From: Lonepinella sp042485795
GTDB taxonomy: Bacteria > Pseudomonadota > Gammaproteobacteria > Enterobacterales > Pasteurellaceae
Direction: 5' to 3'
Assembly (NCBI RefSeq): GCF_042485795.1
Contig: NZ_CP169368.1
Coordinates: 1,426,001-1,490,000 of the forward strand
DNA: 64,000 bases
How positions within the stretch are numbered: the stretch's first letter is position 1; every line of letters begins with the position of its first letter. The notes beneath the pieces were generated by a model. That model was not told where the DNA came from. It did not search any database and was given only the letters and a program-made list of their open reading frames with translations. Shown in pieces: positions 32,631 through 41,536 of this stretch. Position numbers and translations under genes: made by a program.

Positions 32631-33716
32631 ATGCAACAAAGTACTTTATATCCTACTATTTATGTTCTAGGCAATGGTCAACTTGGGCGTATGTTACGTT
32701 ATGCTGGAGCCCCTTTAGATATTAATGTTGAACCATTAGACTTTAACGCTCCCCTATTTGATTTGCCAAAAGATGCCATTATTACGGCGGAAATTGAACG
32801 TTGGGAACCAACGCCTTTAACTGAAATGCTCGGTAATCATGATAAATTTGTTAACCAAAAAGTGTTTGCCACTACCGCAGATCGGTTTAGCCAAAAATCT
32901 CTGTTAAATGAATTAAATCTTCCAACTTCGCCATGGGTATTAGTAAAAAGTGCGGTGGATTTTAAGTATATTTTTACCGAAATAGGTGAAAAAGTGGTAA
33001 TAAAACGCCGTACTGGTGGTTATGATGGTCGAGGGCAATGGATTGTTACACCAGAAAATCAAGATGTGATTACAGATGACTTATTCGGTGAAGTGATTGC
33101 GGAAAAATTTATTCCCTTTGATGGTGAAGTATCCATTGTGGGAGCTAGATTTAGAAATGGTGAAACTCGCTTTTATCCTGTAACTCATAATTTACAGCAA
33201 AACGGTATTTTACGTTATAGCGTTGCTGACAATTCAAATATTCATTTACAACCACAAGCAGAACAAATGCTTGGCAAAGTGATGCACAAACTCAACTATG
33301 TAGGTGTTATGGCAATGGAATGTTTTGTGGTTAAAAACCAACTATTAATTAATGAATTAGCCCCTCGAGTTCACAACAGCGGACATTGGACTCAACTCGG
33401 CTGCTCAATTAGCCAATTTGAATTGCATTTGCGAGCATTATTAGATTTACCAACGCCTAAATTAGAAATCTTTGCACCAAGTGTAATGGTCAATTTAATC
33501 GGTACACAACATAACCCACAATGGCTCAATATCCCATTTAGTCAATTACATTGGTATGGAAAAGAGGTAAGAGAAGGACGAAAAGTTGGGCATATTAATT
33601 TTACCCATGTGGATAAATTACAGCTAATCACCCAATTAGAAAATTTACGCCAAGTGTTACCTGAAGATTATCAATCTGGTTTAAACTGGGCAATTAGTAA
33701 ATTAAATAATTATTAG
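32631..33716 (+). CDS. purK: N5-carboxyaminoimidazole ribonucleotide synthase
   Basis: ATP-grasp enzyme that carboxylates AIR with bicarbonate. The ATG at 32631 was chosen; the TTG 15 bases earlier lies in the hairpin T-run. 361 residues against 355 in E. coli. GNGQLGRML (about 13-21), KRRTGGYDGRGQW (about 125-137) and LINELAPRVHNSGHWT (about 240-255) are the typical motifs. It belongs with purE. Confidence 0.96.
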   Translation: MQQSTLYPTIYVLGNGQLGRMLRYAGAPLDINVEPLDFNAPLFDLPKDAIITAEIERWEPTPLTEMLGNHDKFVNQKVFATTADRFSQKSLLNELNLPTSPWVLVKSAVDFKYIFTEIGEKVVIKRRTGGYDGRGQWIVTPENQDVITDDLFGEVIAEKFIPFDGEVSIVGARFRNGETRFYPVTHNLQQNGILRYSVADNSNIHLQPQAEQMLGKVMHKLNYVGVMAMECFVVKNQLLINELAPRVHNSGHWTQLGCSISQFELHLRALLDLPTPKLEIFAPSVMVNLIGTQHNPQWLNIPFSQLHWYGKEVREGRKVGHINFTHVDKLQLITQLENLRQVLPEDYQSGLNWAISKLNNY

Positions 33717-33846
33717 CTATATTTTTTGTGTTTTCATCAAAGAATCTAAAAATTAGCTACTTTTTATAGAATAATAACTTGCATTTTTTAACTGTTATCA
33801 GTATAAAATAAAACACTGACATATCATTTATATAAGGAAAATTATC

Positions 33847-35037
33847 ATGTTTGAGAATATTACTGCAGCTCCCGCTGATCCCATTTTAGGTTTAGGTGAA
33901 GCATTTAAATCTGAAACCCGTACTAATAAAATTAATTTAGGTATTGGTGTCTATAAAGATGCACATGGTTCAACACCGATTATGAAAGCGGTTAAAGAAG
34001 CAGAACAACGTTTATTTGAAATTGAAACGACAAAAAATTATTTAGCGATTGACGGTGTAGCAGATTTTAATGAACGTACCAAAATCTTATTATTTGGTGA
34101 GGGTTCAGAAATCGTTACCCAACGCCGAGCCAAAACCGTACAAAGTCTTGGCGGTACAGGGGCATTGCGTATTGCAGCAGAATTTATTAAACGCCAAACC
34201 AAAGCACAAAATGTCTGGATTAGCACGCCAACATGGCCAAACCACAATGCTATTTTCAATGCGGTTGGCATGACTATTCGTGAATATCGTTACTACGATG
34301 CTGAACGTAAAGCCTTAGATTGGGATAACCTAATTGCCGATTTAAGTAATGCTAGCGAGGGAGATGTGGTATTGCTACACGGTTGCTGTCATAACCCAAC
34401 GGGTATCGACCCAACTCCAGAACAATGGCAGCAATTAGCCAACTTGTCAGCCAAAAATGGTTGGTTGCCATTATTCGATTTTGCTTATCAAGGTTTAGGT
34501 AACGGTTTAGAAGAAGATGCGATTGGTTTACGTACTTTTGCCGCAAATCATAAAGAGTTATTAATCTCTAGTTCTTACTCTAAAAACTTCGGCTTATACA
34601 GTGAGCGTGTTGGGGCATTTACGTTAGTCGCAGAAAACGAACAAATTGCTGTAACTGCACTGACACAAGTCAAAGCGATTATTCGTACACTCTATTCTAA
34701 CCCTGCTTCTCATGGTGCAGCAACGGTTGCCATTGTGTTGGCGGATCCAGTATTACGTAAACAATGGGAAGATGAATTAACCGAAATGCGTAATCGTATT
34801 AAAGCGATGCGTACAAAATTTGTTGAATTGCTCAAAGAATTTGGTGCAACACAAGATTTCGGCTTTATTACGCAACAAAACGGTATGTTCTCTTTCAGTG
34901 GATTAAATGCAGATCAAGTAGATCGCTTAAAAGATGAATTTGCGATTTATGCAGTACGTTCTGGTCGTATTAATGTGGCAGGTATTACCGAAGATAATAT
35001 TCGTCATTTGTGTGAGAGTATTGTGAAAGTGCTTTAA
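33847..35037 (+). CDS. aspC: aspartate aminotransferase
   Basis: PLP-dependent class I aminotransferase, 396 residues, the same length as E. coli AspC. The PLP Lys lies at about 246 in SSYSKNFGLY. HGCCHNPTG and the C-terminal Arg in VRSGRINVAG (substrate carboxylate) are present. It interconverts aspartate and oxaloacetate with glutamate; a contribution to aromatic amino acids (TyrB role) is possible. It is transcribed alone, followed by a hairpin terminator. Confidence 0.95.
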   Translation: MFENITAAPADPILGLGEAFKSETRTNKINLGIGVYKDAHGSTPIMKAVKEAEQRLFEIETTKNYLAIDGVADFNERTKILLFGEGSEIVTQRRAKTVQSLGGTGALRIAAEFIKRQTKAQNVWISTPTWPNHNAIFNAVGMTIREYRYYDAERKALDWDNLIADLSNASEGDVVLLHGCCHNPTGIDPTPEQWQQLANLSAKNGWLPLFDFAYQGLGNGLEEDAIGLRTFAANHKELLISSSYSKNFGLYSERVGAFTLVAENEQIAVTALTQVKAIIRTLYSNPASHGAATVAIVLADPVLRKQWEDELTEMRNRIKAMRTKFVELLKEFGATQDFGFITQQNGMFSFSGLNADQVDRLKDEFAIYAVRSGRINVAGITEDNIRHLCESIVKVL

Positions 35038-35062
35038 CTTTATAGATACGAAATTTTATATT

Positions 35063-35093
35063 TAACCCTGTAGCTAATGCAGGGTTATTTTTT
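35063..35093 (+). terminator. terminator after aspC
   Basis: AACCCTG (35064-35070) pairs with CAGGGTT (35080-35086), then a T-rich run. Confidence 0.8.
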
Positions 35094-35109
35094 CGTACTA
35101 TGCTCCCAC

Positions 35110-35135
35110 AAAAAAGGACGCTAAACAGCGTCCTA
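35110..35135 (-). terminator. terminator after rplT
   Basis: AGGACGCT and AGCGTCCT form a perfect 8-bp stem (35115-35134); on the minus strand TTTTTT follows. It ends the infC-rpmI-rplT transcript. Confidence 0.85.
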
Positions 35136-35154
35136 ATTTTCTATTCTTTAAGAA

Positions 35155-35508
35155 TTAAAGAGCAGATTTTGCTTTTTCAACTAAAGCAGCAAAAGCCACT
35201 TTATCGAATACAGCGATGTCAGCTAAAATCTTACGGTCGATTTCAACAGAGGCTTTTTTCAAGCCATTGATGAATTTGCTGTAAGATAAACCGTTTTGAC
35301 GAGCGGCAGCGTTGATACGAGCAATCCATAATTGACGGAATTGACGTTTACGTTGACGGCGGTCACGGTAAGCATATTGACCAGCTTTAATCACTGCTTG
35401 GAAAGCAACGCGATACACACGTGAACGTGCACCATAATAACCTTTAGCGGCCTTAAGAACTTTCTTATGACGCGCTCTTGCAATAACACCACGTTTTACA
35501 CGAGCCAT
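35155..35508 (-). CDS. rplT: 50S ribosomal protein L20
   Basis: 117 residues, very basic, starting [16 protein letters not shown]. An early assembly protein of the 50S subunit that, in E. coli, also represses translation of rpmI-rplT by binding their mRNA. The length and full sequence fit the family. It ends the infC-rpmI-rplT operon. Confidence 0.99.
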
Positions 35509-35563
35509 TATTTAATCTCCTAATGTATATGTTTAACTAAAATTTACTAATGAACGCTTGTAC

Positions 35564-35761
35564 TTATGCGTATGGCAAGCACGCTACAACTAAAACTTGG
35601 TCTGCTTTCGCAACCATGGATTTATGACGTAGATGACGTTTACGTTTAGTGGTTTTCTTAGTCAAAATATGACGTAAGTGAGATTGTTTACGCTTGAAAC
35701 CGCCAGAAGCTGTTTTCTTGAAACGCTTCGCAGCACCACGTACTGTTTTAATTTTAGGCAT
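35564..35761 (-). CDS. rpmI: 50S ribosomal protein L35
   Basis: 65 residues, basic, starting [17 protein letters not shown], the full family length. A ribosome binding site GGAG precedes it. The gap of 195 bases from infC is long for this operon; in E. coli the corresponding region takes part in L20 autocontrol, so a regulatory RNA fold is plausible here but not shown. Confidence 0.98.
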
Positions 35762-35956
35762 TGTTTAATAACTCCGCATTGTTTTGTTAAAAAAACGATA
35801 AATAGGCGAATGTTTTGCAACATTACTTGTAAAGCTCGTATTTATCACACTAATTATAACAGGCGTTTTCCCCCGTTATCATATAAAAGCAATCAGGCTG
35901 CTGAGTGTGCCTGATACGCTTTATATTTTTCATCAAGAAAGTATCTCAATGAAAAA

Positions 35957-36496
35957 TTATTTCTTTTTAGGTGCTAGTACCATAATAGCTTGGCGACCTT
36001 CTAGTTTGCTTGGTGCTGATTCTACCACTGCAATTTCTGCCAAGTCATTTTTTACACGTTCTAACACATCAAAACCTAAGCTTTGGTGAACCATTTCACG
36101 TCCACGGAAACGAACGGTGATTTTGGCTTTATCCCCATCTTCCAAAAAGCGAACTAAGCTACGAAGTTTAATTTGATAGTCACCTTCATCTGTACCTGGA
36201 CGGAATTTAATTTCCTTAACCTGTACTACTTTTTGTTTTTTCTTCTGCTCTTTAGCAGCTTTTTCTTTTTCGTAAATAAATTTACCGTAGTTCATAATAC
36301 GACAAACTGGCGGTTCAGCATTTGGGCTAATCTCAACTAAGTCTAACTCAGCTTCTTCAGCTTTTGCTAATGCTTCTTGAATTGATACGATACCTAATTG
36401 CTCGCCGTCTTGATCGGTTAGGCGAACTTCTTTAACTCGAATTTCATCATTAAGACGATGAGCTCGAGTTGTCTGAACACGTTTTACTGGTTTAAT
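35957..36496 (-). CDS. infC: translation initiation factor IF-3, AUU start
   Basis: The frame has no ATG near its beginning. The ATT at 36496, preceded by AGAGGA about 8 bases away, gives 179 residues beginning with KPVKRVQT, which fits E. coli IF-3 (180 residues, also AUU start). Starting at the first in-frame ATG (36295) would remove the whole N-terminal domain, including VRLTDQDGEQLGIVS and DLVEISPNAEPPVCRI. AUU underlies autocontrol: IF-3 discriminates against its own start codon. thrS, the usual upstream neighbour, is absent. Confidence 0.96.
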   Translation of the reverse strand: MKPVKRVQTTRAHRLNDEIRVKEVRLTDQDGEQLGIVSIQEALAKAEEAELDLVEISPNAEPPVCRIMNYGKFIYEKEKAAKEQKKKQKVVQVKEIKFRPGTDEGDYQIKLRSLVRFLEDGDKAKITVRFRGREMVHQSLGFDVLERVKNDLAEIAVVESAPSKLEGRQAIMVLAPKKK

Positions 36497-36679
36497 AGTG
36501 CGATTCCTCTAGTAACTTTATTTTTTTATATCATATTTTCTCGCCAATTGTTCCTGAAGAAACAGCAGAAGAAATGATTTCTATCTTTGCTCTTAAACTG
36601 AGCAAAACAGGCAGAATTCTACGAGATTTTTCGAATTTATGCAATAAAAGAATGCTTTTTATACATAAAAATTTTGTGG

Positions 36680-37822
36680 TTAAGGGGTTTCCAATATTTC
36701 ACACAATTTTTGCCCAAAAGGTTCACGCCAATCTCTCATCAAATCGGGTAATTTGTTTGAATCTTTTTGTTTAAGCCAAACCCATTTCATTAATTTTTCT
36801 AAACTCTTACGACTTGCAATGACTTCACAGGCTAAATCTTCAGGAGCAATTTCTAGTAATTTTTGTTGCAAGCCTTTGAATGCTTTTTTATAACGTGGAT
36901 CATCGGAAAATCGTTCAATTATTGCTGGGTAATCCGTAGCTTCAACACGTTTCATTTGTTCAATGACTTGCAACATTTTTTTACCATGAATCCGTACTTC
37001 TTGCGAATGAATACCTAAATCTAACAGTGCGGATGTATTTTGTGGATTATATTTTGCTATCAACCATAAAGTTTCTGCACGAACCACAAAATTCAATGCA
37101 AGATCACGTTTAATCGCTTCTTGTTGTCGCCATTTTGCTAATAATTTTAATCGCATTAATTGTTCTGAATTGAGCTTATTAGCATTTGGAATAGTTAAAT
37201 AGGCTTTATCGGGGTCTTTAACTTTCCCTTGCTTTTCCAACAATAAATAGCTGTCAAATTGCACCGCACTTTGCCAAGGTGTTTTAGCGAGTTGGTCTGC
37301 CATTTTGTGATAAAGTGGTAACAAATACCATACATCTGCCGCCGCATATTCCAGTTGTTTGTCTGATAAAGGACGAGCCAACCAATCGGTTCGAGATGCT
37401 CCTTTATCAAGGCTAAATTCAAAATAATGCTGAATTAAAGTGGCTAACCCTGTGGAATTTGGGAAAGACAAAAAATTCGCCATAATTTGTGTATCAATTA
37501 ACGGTATCGGTAACTGATTGAAATAATGTTGAAATACTTCTAAATCTTCATAGCAAGCATGCAACACTTTCAGCACATTTTTATTTGCTAATAAAGCAAT
37601 AAAAGGCGAAAAATCGGTGATTTCATTAGGATCGATTATACTGACTTGCTCGCCATCATAGAGTTGAATTAAACCTAATTTGGGATAATAACTGCGTACT
37701 CGGATAAATTCCGTATCTAAAGCAAGCACTGTTTTTTGTTGAGCCAATTCGCAAACTTGAGCCAAACCTTGATTATCACTAATCATCTGAAAGTGCGGTT
37801 TATTTTGGATTTCTTTTATCAT
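36680..37822 (-). CDS. rnd: ribonuclease D
   Basis: DEDDy 3'-5' exoribonuclease that trims tRNA and small RNA precursors. 380 residues against 375 in E. coli. The exonuclease motifs are LALDTEF (about 33-39), HACYEDLEVF (about 94) and YAAADVWYLL (about 158), with the catalytic Tyr. Two HRDC-like helical domains follow. It starts 2 bases after the fadD stop, the same arrangement as in E. coli. Confidence 0.96.
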   Translation of the reverse strand: MIKEIQNKPHFQMISDNQGLAQVCELAQQKTVLALDTEFIRVRSYYPKLGLIQLYDGEQVSIIDPNEITDFSPFIALLANKNVLKVLHACYEDLEVFQHYFNQLPIPLIDTQIMANFLSFPNSTGLATLIQHYFEFSLDKGASRTDWLARPLSDKQLEYAAADVWYLLPLYHKMADQLAKTPWQSAVQFDSYLLLEKQGKVKDPDKAYLTIPNANKLNSEQLMRLKLLAKWRQQEAIKRDLALNFVVRAETLWLIAKYNPQNTSALLDLGIHSQEVRIHGKKMLQVIEQMKRVEATDYPAIIERFSDDPRYKKAFKGLQQKLLEIAPEDLACEVIASRKSLEKLMKWVWLKQKDSNKLPDLMRDWREPFGQKLCEILETP

Positions 37823-37824
37823 GA

Positions 37825-39513
37825 TTAATTATTCAGACGTTTCGCCAATTCTTCATCACGCAACACACGGCGTAAAATTTTACCAATATTGCTTTTTGGC
37901 AATTCGTCACGAAATTCAATTTGTTTCGGAATTTTATAGCCAGTTAAATGTTGGCGACAATGTTGACGTAGCTCATCACGGGTTAAGCTATCATCTTTTT
38001 TTACCACAAAAATTTTGATGGTTTCGCCAGATACCTCATGTGGAACACCTATCGCTACTACTTCTGCCACTTTATAATTTAACATCACTACATCTTCAAT
38101 TTCATTTGGATATACATTAAAACCTGATACCAAAATCATATCTTTTTTACGATCCACAATACGTAGAATACCTTTTTTATTCATTGTGACAATGTCACCT
38201 GTGGCTAACCAACCATCTTTTAGCACTTCACTAGTGGCTTCTGGACGTTGCCAATAACCTTGCATTACCTGTTTACCTTTAACCCAAAGCTCACCAGTTT
38301 CCCCTAAGTTTGCTTCATTGCCGTCTTCTTTCAAAATTTTAATATCCGTATTTGGTACTGGCAAACCAATACTACCGTCATGCACTAAACAATCTACCGT
38401 AGATGCTGCCACCAAAGGCGAACATTCAGTTAATCCATAGCCCTCAATAATATTACAATCGGTTAATTCATGCCATCGAGTTGCAATAGCTTGCTGAACT
38501 GGCATACCACCACCGACTGTTAATTTTAATCCTGAGAAATCAACTTCTTTAAAATTCTCATTATTTAACAAAGCATTAAACAAGGTATTTACCCCTGTTA
38601 ATGCCACAAAGTGATGTTTTTTCAATTCTTTAATAAAGCTATCAATATCACGTGGATTAGTAATTAATACTGCTGTTATGCCTAACTCAATAAATAATAG
38701 GCAGTTCGCACACAAGGCAAAAACGTGATATAACGGCAATGGCAAAATTGCTTTGCGTTCACGGCGATTATCTCCCACAAAAGGTTCGGCAATCCAACGA
38801 GCTTGCATCACATTCGCTACCATATTACCATGCGACAACATCGCACCTTTTGCCACCCCTGTGGTGCCACCAGTATATTGTAAAAAGGCTAAATCTGTTG
38901 GTTCTAATTCAGGGCGAACATATTGACGCATCTTGCCAATACTTAACACTTCACGAAAGGTTACTGCATTTGGTAATTTATATTTTGGTACTAATTTTTT
39001 AACGTATTTCACTATAAAATTAACCAGCGTACGTTTACCAAAAGAAAGCTGATCTCCCATTCGCGTTAAAATAACATGCTTAACTGCGGTGTTAAATACG
39101 ACTTTTTCTAAAGTCGATGCAAAGTTCGACACTACCACAATAGCGACTGCACCACTATCTTGTAATTGATGTTCCAATTCTCGTGGTGTATAAAGCGGAT
39201 TGACGTTCACCACGATTAAACCTGCACGCAACACACCAAATAAGGCTATCGGATATTGCAATAAATTTGGCATCATCAATGCGACACGATCGCCACGTTT
39301 AAGTTTTAATTCATTTTGTAAATAAGCAGCGAAAGCCCGACTACGTTCTTCCAATTTGCGAAAAGTCAACGCTTTGCCCATATTAATATAAGCAGGGCGA
39401 TCGGGATGTTTTTGCACCGCACTATCAAACATATCTAATAAATTAGGATATTTATTAATATCAACTTCTTTTTCTACCCCATTCGGATAATTATCAATCC
39501 ATAATTTTTCCAT
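37825..39513 (-). CDS. fadD: long-chain fatty acyl-CoA synthetase
   Basis: AMP-forming acyl-CoA ligase of the inner membrane face that activates imported fatty acids. 562 residues against 561 in E. coli. The adenylate-forming signature YTGGTTGVAKGA lies at about 213-224. YGLTECSP and the C-terminal hinge and Lys motif (DRKKDMI, KSNIGKILRR) are intact. It stands in the conserved order tsaB-slp-fadD-rnd. Whether beta-oxidation is complete cannot be judged here. A perfect matS match lies within it. Confidence 0.96.
   Translation of the reverse strand: MEKLWIDNYPNGVEKEVDINKYPNLLDMFDSAVQKHPDRPAYINMGKALTFRKLEERSRAFAAYLQNELKLKRGDRVALMMPNLLQYPIALFGVLRAGLIVVNVNPLYTPRELEHQLQDSGAVAIVVVSNFASTLEKVVFNTAVKHVILTRMGDQLSFGKRTLVNFIVKYVKKLVPKYKLPNAVTFREVLSIGKMRQYVRPELEPTDLAFLQYTGGTTGVAKGAMLSHGNMVANVMQARWIAEPFVGDNRRERKAILPLPLYHVFALCANCLLFIELGITAVLITNPRDIDSFIKELKKHHFVALTGVNTLFNALLNNENFKEVDFSGLKLTVGGGMPVQQAIATRWHELTDCNIIEGYGLTECSPLVAASTVDCLVHDGSIGLPVPNTDIKILKEDGNEANLGETGELWVKGKQVMQGYWQRPEATSEVLKDGWLATGDIVTMNKKGILRIVDRKKDMILVSGFNVYPNEIEDVVMLNYKVAEVVAIGVPHEVSGETIKIFVVKKDDSLTRDELRQHCRQHLTGYKIPKQIEFRDELPKSNIGKILRRVLRDEELAKRLNN
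38186..38198. promoter_or_regulatory. matS: matS site inside fadD, perfect match
   Basis: GTGACAATGTCAC fits GTGACRNYGTCAC. It lies about 28 kb from dif, so within a Ter-like domain. Confidence 0.65.
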
Positions 39514-39540
39514 ATAAATCCTTATTATTTTTTACAACAT

Positions 39541-39581
39541 TAACGTAGTACAAACGTACTTAACGTAGTACATAACGTACT
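39541..39581. repeat. tandem duplication at the 3' end of slp
   Basis: Two near-identical 20- and 21-base units, each starting TAACGTAGTACA, cover the last codons and stop of slp and the next 19 bases downstream. A one-base difference separates the two. Confidence 0.75.
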
Positions 39582-40108
39582 TTTGGTTGGGCAAACCAGA
39601 ATCGTCCCATTAATCCCCAGCGTGGTCCGAAGCCGAAAGGATAATAATCCCAGTCATCATATTCATAATAATATTCTTTCACTAACTGCCATTGTTTAAA
39701 GGCTTGTACGGTTACTACTGGATATTGATAGTCTGCTTGATCAATTTTACCCATCTCTTTTCCAGTCAACTTGCCTTTCACCGTAATGTATTGGTCTTTC
39801 AAACTTTCAGGATCCACAAAACCCTTTAAATATGCAATAAAACGACCATTTGTCGTGCTATCTAACACAGGTTTGGCAGAAAATGATGACACTTGCAAAC
39901 TCAACACTTCTATCTTGGTTTGATTTTTCAGTACATCAACAGATAACACTTTACCGCCCAAGCGAACATCTTTACATTGACAAGCATAATGATCTTGATC
40001 GATATCCTTTAAATTTTGGATAGTGAATTCGTCTTTTTCTAACCCTTGTGGTGGATTAACGCAACCGACTAATAAAAGTGCGGTGATAAAAAACAATATT
40101 TTTTTCAT
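39560..40108 (-). CDS. Slp family outer membrane lipoprotein (YeaY-like)
   Basis: 182 residues. A lipoprotein signal peptide with lipobox LVGC (Cys 16) starts the protein. The Slp domain follows (YACQCKDVRLGGKVLSVDVLKNQTKIEVL). The C-terminal end is rich in aromatic residues (YYYEYDDWDYYPFGFGP). Slp proteins are stationary-phase lipoproteins without a clear molecular role. The position between tsaB and fadD equals that of E. coli yeaY. The stop codon lies in a tandem duplication. Confidence 0.88.
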   Translation of the reverse strand: MKKILFFITALLLVGCVNPPQGLEKDEFTIQNLKDIDQDHYACQCKDVRLGGKVLSVDVLKNQTKIEVLSLQVSSFSAKPVLDSTTNGRFIAYLKGFVDPESLKDQYITVKGKLTGKEMGKIDQADYQYPVVTVQAFKQWQLVKEYYYEYDDWDYYPFGFGPRWGLMGRFWFAQPKVRYVLR

Positions 40109-40129
40109 AGCAACTCCTTATTTTGATAG

Positions 40130-40843
40130 CTATTCTCTATCAGGTAATTTTTTCCAAGTCACTTCATTACGCAAATACACAGGTTCAATTTCTGTGGCAG
40201 TAATAGTCTGCTTGGCAAACCACATCGGCACGGCGACGGAAAGCATATATTTTGCTGATGGCAAAGTAATTTCACTATTTTTAGCCACATTATTTAACGA
40301 TGAATAAGATTGCCATCCTGTACCAACAGTTAACCAATTCCCGCTTAATGGGTTAGCCTGCTCAAGCAATCTTACTGGTGAACATACCTGTTCCGCAATT
40401 ATTGCTTGCCATTGCAAAAACTCGCCAATTTCCAACCGCACTTTTTCAGCTTTTAAGGCGGAAAAATACACTTCATTCATACGAGCATCAATCGCACAAA
40501 GCACCTGTTCTGCTTGATGTTGTTGGTAAGCTGCTTGAGCCATGGCAGTCAAATTGGATACCGCAATGACAGGTAAATCTGCACCAAAAGCTAACCCTTG
40601 AGCTACACTCGCCCCTACTCGCACACCTGTAAAACTACCTGGACCACGCCCAAATACCAACGCATCTAGCTGGTTAAGCTGTAAGCCCGATTGCCCTAAA
40701 ATCTGATCAATCATAGGTAAAATCCGTTTAGTATGGGTACGTTGTGCCACTTCATCTAAATGAGTAATTTCGCCCTGATGCAGTAACGCCACAGAACAGG
40801 CTTCTGTTGAAGTGTCCAAGGCGAGTAAAGTTAGCTTTGTCAT
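40130..40843 (-). CDS. tsaB: tRNA threonylcarbamoyladenosine synthesis protein TsaB
   Basis: Partner of TsaD in making t6A37 of ANN-decoding tRNAs; it has an ASKHA fold but is not catalytic itself. 237 residues against 231 in E. coli. The N-terminal LLALDTSTEACSVALL and GRGPGSFTGVRVG (about 69-81) are conserved. It lies 21 bases before slp. It was earlier called YeaZ. Confidence 0.95.
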   Translation of the reverse strand: MTKLTLLALDTSTEACSVALLHQGEITHLDEVAQRTHTKRILPMIDQILGQSGLQLNQLDALVFGRGPGSFTGVRVGASVAQGLAFGADLPVIAVSNLTAMAQAAYQQHQAEQVLCAIDARMNEVYFSALKAEKVRLEIGEFLQWQAIIAEQVCSPVRLLEQANPLSGNWLTVGTGWQSYSSLNNVAKNSEITLPSAKYMLSVAVPMWFAKQTITATEIEPVYLRNEVTWKKLPDRE

Positions 40844-40858
40844 AGTGTTCCATTTTTA

Positions 40859-41473
40859 TTATTGCGGTGCAGTTTCTGCCAGCACAGGATATTTTGCATT
40901 CATCTCGTCCGACCATTTTACTAGATTTGGAAAACTTTTACCAAAATTAATGCCTAATTTTTCCGCACGTAATGTCCACCAATCAATCACACAAACAGCA
41001 AAGATTGTACCAATGTTCAATTCCGTGCCAAATTCCGCTAAATTTTGTTCTAATTGAGCAAAACTTTTTAAATTGCGATCCATTAATTGCTGATGACGAC
41101 TGGTCCACCACTCTGCTTCTGGTCGCAACATTTTCTCGGAAATAATTGGCAAGGTATTTTCCATAATCCCATCGGCTAAATTATGCAACGCCAATACATT
41201 CCAACGGGCTTTGCCTTCTTTTGGAAATAGTGTTGCATTTTTGCCTTTATTATCTAAATATTCCGCAATCAACAGACTACCAAACAACCAGCGTCCACAA
41301 TTGCGTTGCAACGCGGGGACACGTCCAAGCGGATTATCCTGATTATGTGGTGAATTAGAATCGAAAGATGATTTAATCGGCAACATCTCAATTTTATCAT
41401 CTAATTGATGATGTTTAATGGTGACTAATACTTTACGCACAAATGGACTGGTTGTTGAATACCAAAGTTTCAT
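40859..41473 (-). CDS. glutathione S-transferase-like protein
   Basis: The ATG at 41473 follows AAAGGAG at ideal spacing, giving 204 residues (ten upstream codons are rejected). An N-terminal thioredoxin-like domain (MKLWYSTTSPFVRKVLVTIK, NPLGRVPAL, SLLIAEYLD) and an all-helical C-terminal domain fit the GST family, nearest in look to E. coli YibF. Substrate unknown. It lies between yoaA and tsaB and is probably part of that transcript. Confidence 0.85.
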   Translation of the reverse strand: MKLWYSTTSPFVRKVLVTIKHHQLDDKIEMLPIKSSFDSNSPHNQDNPLGRVPALQRNCGRWLFGSLLIAEYLDNKGKNATLFPKEGKARWNVLALHNLADGIMENTLPIISEKMLRPEAEWWTSRHQQLMDRNLKSFAQLEQNLAEFGTELNIGTIFAVCVIDWWTLRAEKLGINFGKSFPNLVKWSDEMNAKYPVLAETAPQ

Positions 41474-41536
41474 AGGGTTTCTCCTTTGAATATATTTATA
41501 CACGAAACAAGTTAGCTAATTTATAGTACAAATACT

